Source of the DNA: Candidatus Caldarchaeum sp.
GTDB taxonomy: Archaea > Thermoproteota > Nitrososphaeria_A > Caldarchaeales > Caldarchaeaceae
Assembly: GCA_025054795.1 (NCBI GenBank)
Contig: JANWZU010000007.1
Coordinates: forward strand, 1-6,786
Direction: 5' to 3'
Length of the DNA: 6,786 nt
Part shown: positions 5,681 to 6,786 of the stretch, piece by piece
Layout: each line of letters opens with the position of its first letter
Position numbering within the stretch: the first letter of the stretch is position 1
The notes under the pieces: generated by a model
What the model was told of the DNA's origin: nothing
Databases searched by the model: none
What the model saw: the letters and a program-made list of their open reading frames with translations, nothing else
Program-made: the position numbers and the translations under genes

Positions 5681-5698
5681 AGAGGCTTTCGAAGCGGT

Positions 5699-6786
5699 AT
5701 GCTGTTGAGGGTTCTGGAGTTTCACGTCGACTTCATCGAGTACCGTCCTGTGCGTCGTGAAGTTGAGGCTGCTGAAGATTCTTCAACAGAGGCTAAAAGG
5801 GTTGAGGATGCTTTGGTCATGTTTACGTCGGTCGAGCCTGAGGACGATGAAAGTGTAGCCGAAGCGGCTGTCGCTGACGCTCTGGAGTTTATGAAAAGGC
5901 TGAAGGTTCCTAGGCTTGTAATCTACCCGTTCGCACACCTGACCAAGCAGCTTGCAAAGCCTGAACACGCCCTCGACGTCCTGAAAGCCATGGAGAAAGC
6001 TGCTTTGAAAAGCGGTGTGGAGGTTCACAGGTCGCCCTTCGGATGGAACAAAGCACTTTCAGTAAGCGTAAAAGGCCATCCGCTGGCCGAAAGGTCCAGA
6101 GTCTTCACACACGCAGCTATCCAGCCGACTAAGCAGCCGACGGCCGAAAAAACCTACCTGATCCTCACACCCGAAGACACTTTACTCAGCCCAGAAAAAA
6201 TTTACGAGCTCAAGGCTCCTGAGGAGTTTAGGACGCTGGTCGAGAGGGAGGCTCTTGGGAAGACGTCGCCAGAGGCTGAAGCTCCTCCGCATCACAGGGT
6301 TCTCCGGAAGTTTGGAATCGACTGGGAGGAGATGTCCGACAGCGGCCACATGCGCTACGGGCCCGAGGGAGCGCTGGTCTACGAGCTGATCTCGGACTAC
6401 GCCTCGCAGGTGGTTAAAGAGCTTGGGTTCCCCGTCTACTTCGTCAAAGGAACAAACATGTTCAGCTTGGAGAGCAGGCCGATTAAAGAGCACGCCAACC
6501 TCTTCGGCCAGAGGATGTACAGGGTTGAGGTTGACGGCAGCCCCTACGTCATGCGGTACGCCGCCTGCTTCCAGCAGTTCGCCCTAGCTAGGAAGTGGGT
6601 GATAAGCTACAGAAACCTGCCTTTCGGAATGTTCGAGGTGGCTGACAGCTACAGGCTTGAGCAGAGGGGGGAGCTTCTCCTGGGCTTCAGGCTTAGGAAG
6701 ATGTCGATGCCCGACCTCCACGTCTTCTGCAAAGACCTAAGCCAAGCACAGCAGATGGTTGAGAAGATACACGACAGGATCTACAC
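5699..6786 (+). CDS. thrS: Threonyl-tRNA synthetase, archaeal type with N-terminal editing domain (3' end outside window)
   Basis: Class II aminoacyl-tRNA synthetase that charges tRNA-Thr and removes mischarged serine. The frame runs uninterrupted from ATG 5699 to the right edge, 362 codons, roughly 60% of a usual archaeal ThrRS. Residues 1-140 are the archaeal DTD-like editing domain: opening strand VLEFHVDFIEY, YPFAHLTKQLAKP (H80), SPFGWNKALS (K118) and KGHPLAE (126-131), closely matching Pyrococcus ThrRS as I recall it. After a linker, the catalytic domain starts near 235. It has the zinc Cys of LRYAACFQQF (C290), motif 2 YRLEQRGE with the R319/E321 pair, and the zinc His of MPDLHVFC (H341). 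The third zinc ligand, motif 3 and the anticodon-binding domain lie beyond the window. The fused editing domain contrasts with the split catalytic and editing proteins of some Crenarchaeota. Divergent from the FAD-linked oxidase across 73 bp. Confidence 0.96.
   Translation, partial: MLLRVLEFHVDFIEYRPVRREVEAAEDSSTEAKRVEDALVMFTSVEPEDDESVAEAAVADALEFMKRLKVPRLVIYPFAHLTKQLAKPEHALDVLKAMEKAALKSGVEVHRSPFGWNKALSVSVKGHPLAERSRVFTHAAIQPTKQPTAEKTYLILTPEDTLLSPEKIYELKAPEEFRTLVEREALGKTSPEAEAPPHHRVLRKFGIDWEEMSDSGHMRYGPEGALVYELISDYASQVVKELGFPVYFVKGTNMFSLESRPIKEHANLFGQRMYRVEVDGSPYVMRYAACFQQFALARKWVISYRNLPFGMFEVADSYRLEQRGELLLGFRLRKMSMPDLHVFCKDLSQAQQMVEKIHDRIY

Noticed and set aside
6182..6493. 103-codon minus-strand open frame inside thrS
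   Set aside because: Antisense to the conserved ThrRS catalytic region; no motif and no promoter.

Overview
The window looks archaeal. It encodes a stand-alone homodimer-type NAC with a C-terminal UBA domain, an archaeal-type threonyl-tRNA synthetase with the DTD-like editing domain, and a Dps-like thioferritin resembling the Sulfolobus protein. TATA-like boxes sit about 22-30 nt before start codons with almost no leader. The balanced base composition, tight packing and mix of gene types fit a thermophilic Thermoproteota/Thaumarchaeota-Aigarchaeota relative such as Caldiarchaeum, but that placement is inference from gene content, not from a marker comparison.

Layout, left to right: the 3' end of an unrecognised + strand gene (1-221) overlaps the tail of a three-gene minus-strand cluster, read hflX -> PUA-domain protein -> nac (2280 down to 198). 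A short divergent promoter region (about 2281-2370) separates hflX from ubiX (+, 2371-2934). UbiX meets a class I SAM methyltransferase (-, 3679-2936) tail to tail with one base between the stop codons. Upstream of that are a Dps-like diiron thioferritin (-, 4196-3714) and an FAD-linked 2-hydroxyacid dehydrogenase/GlcD-type oxidase (-, 5625-4222), each with its own TATA-like box. A 73-bp divergent region then leads into thrS (+, from 5699), which runs off the right end with its editing domain and part of its catalytic domain visible.

How the genes relate: hflX, the PUA gene and nac form the clearest functional group. HflX binds and splits ribosomes, PUA domains bind structured RNA, and NAC binds ribosomes and nascent chains; overlap or 9-bp spacing suggests co-transcription and translational coupling. 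ThrRS adds to the translation theme but has its own promoter. UbiX makes prenylated FMN for a UbiD-type decarboxylase encoded elsewhere. The ferritin, methyltransferase and flavoprotein look like independent single-gene units. No tRNA, rRNA, CRISPR array, insertion sequence or integration site was seen, and no gap exceeds 100 bp. This is mostly core genome; the most unusual details are the overlapping inverted repeats at the nac start, the His-to-Asp change in the thioferritin, and consistent leaderless promoter geometry.
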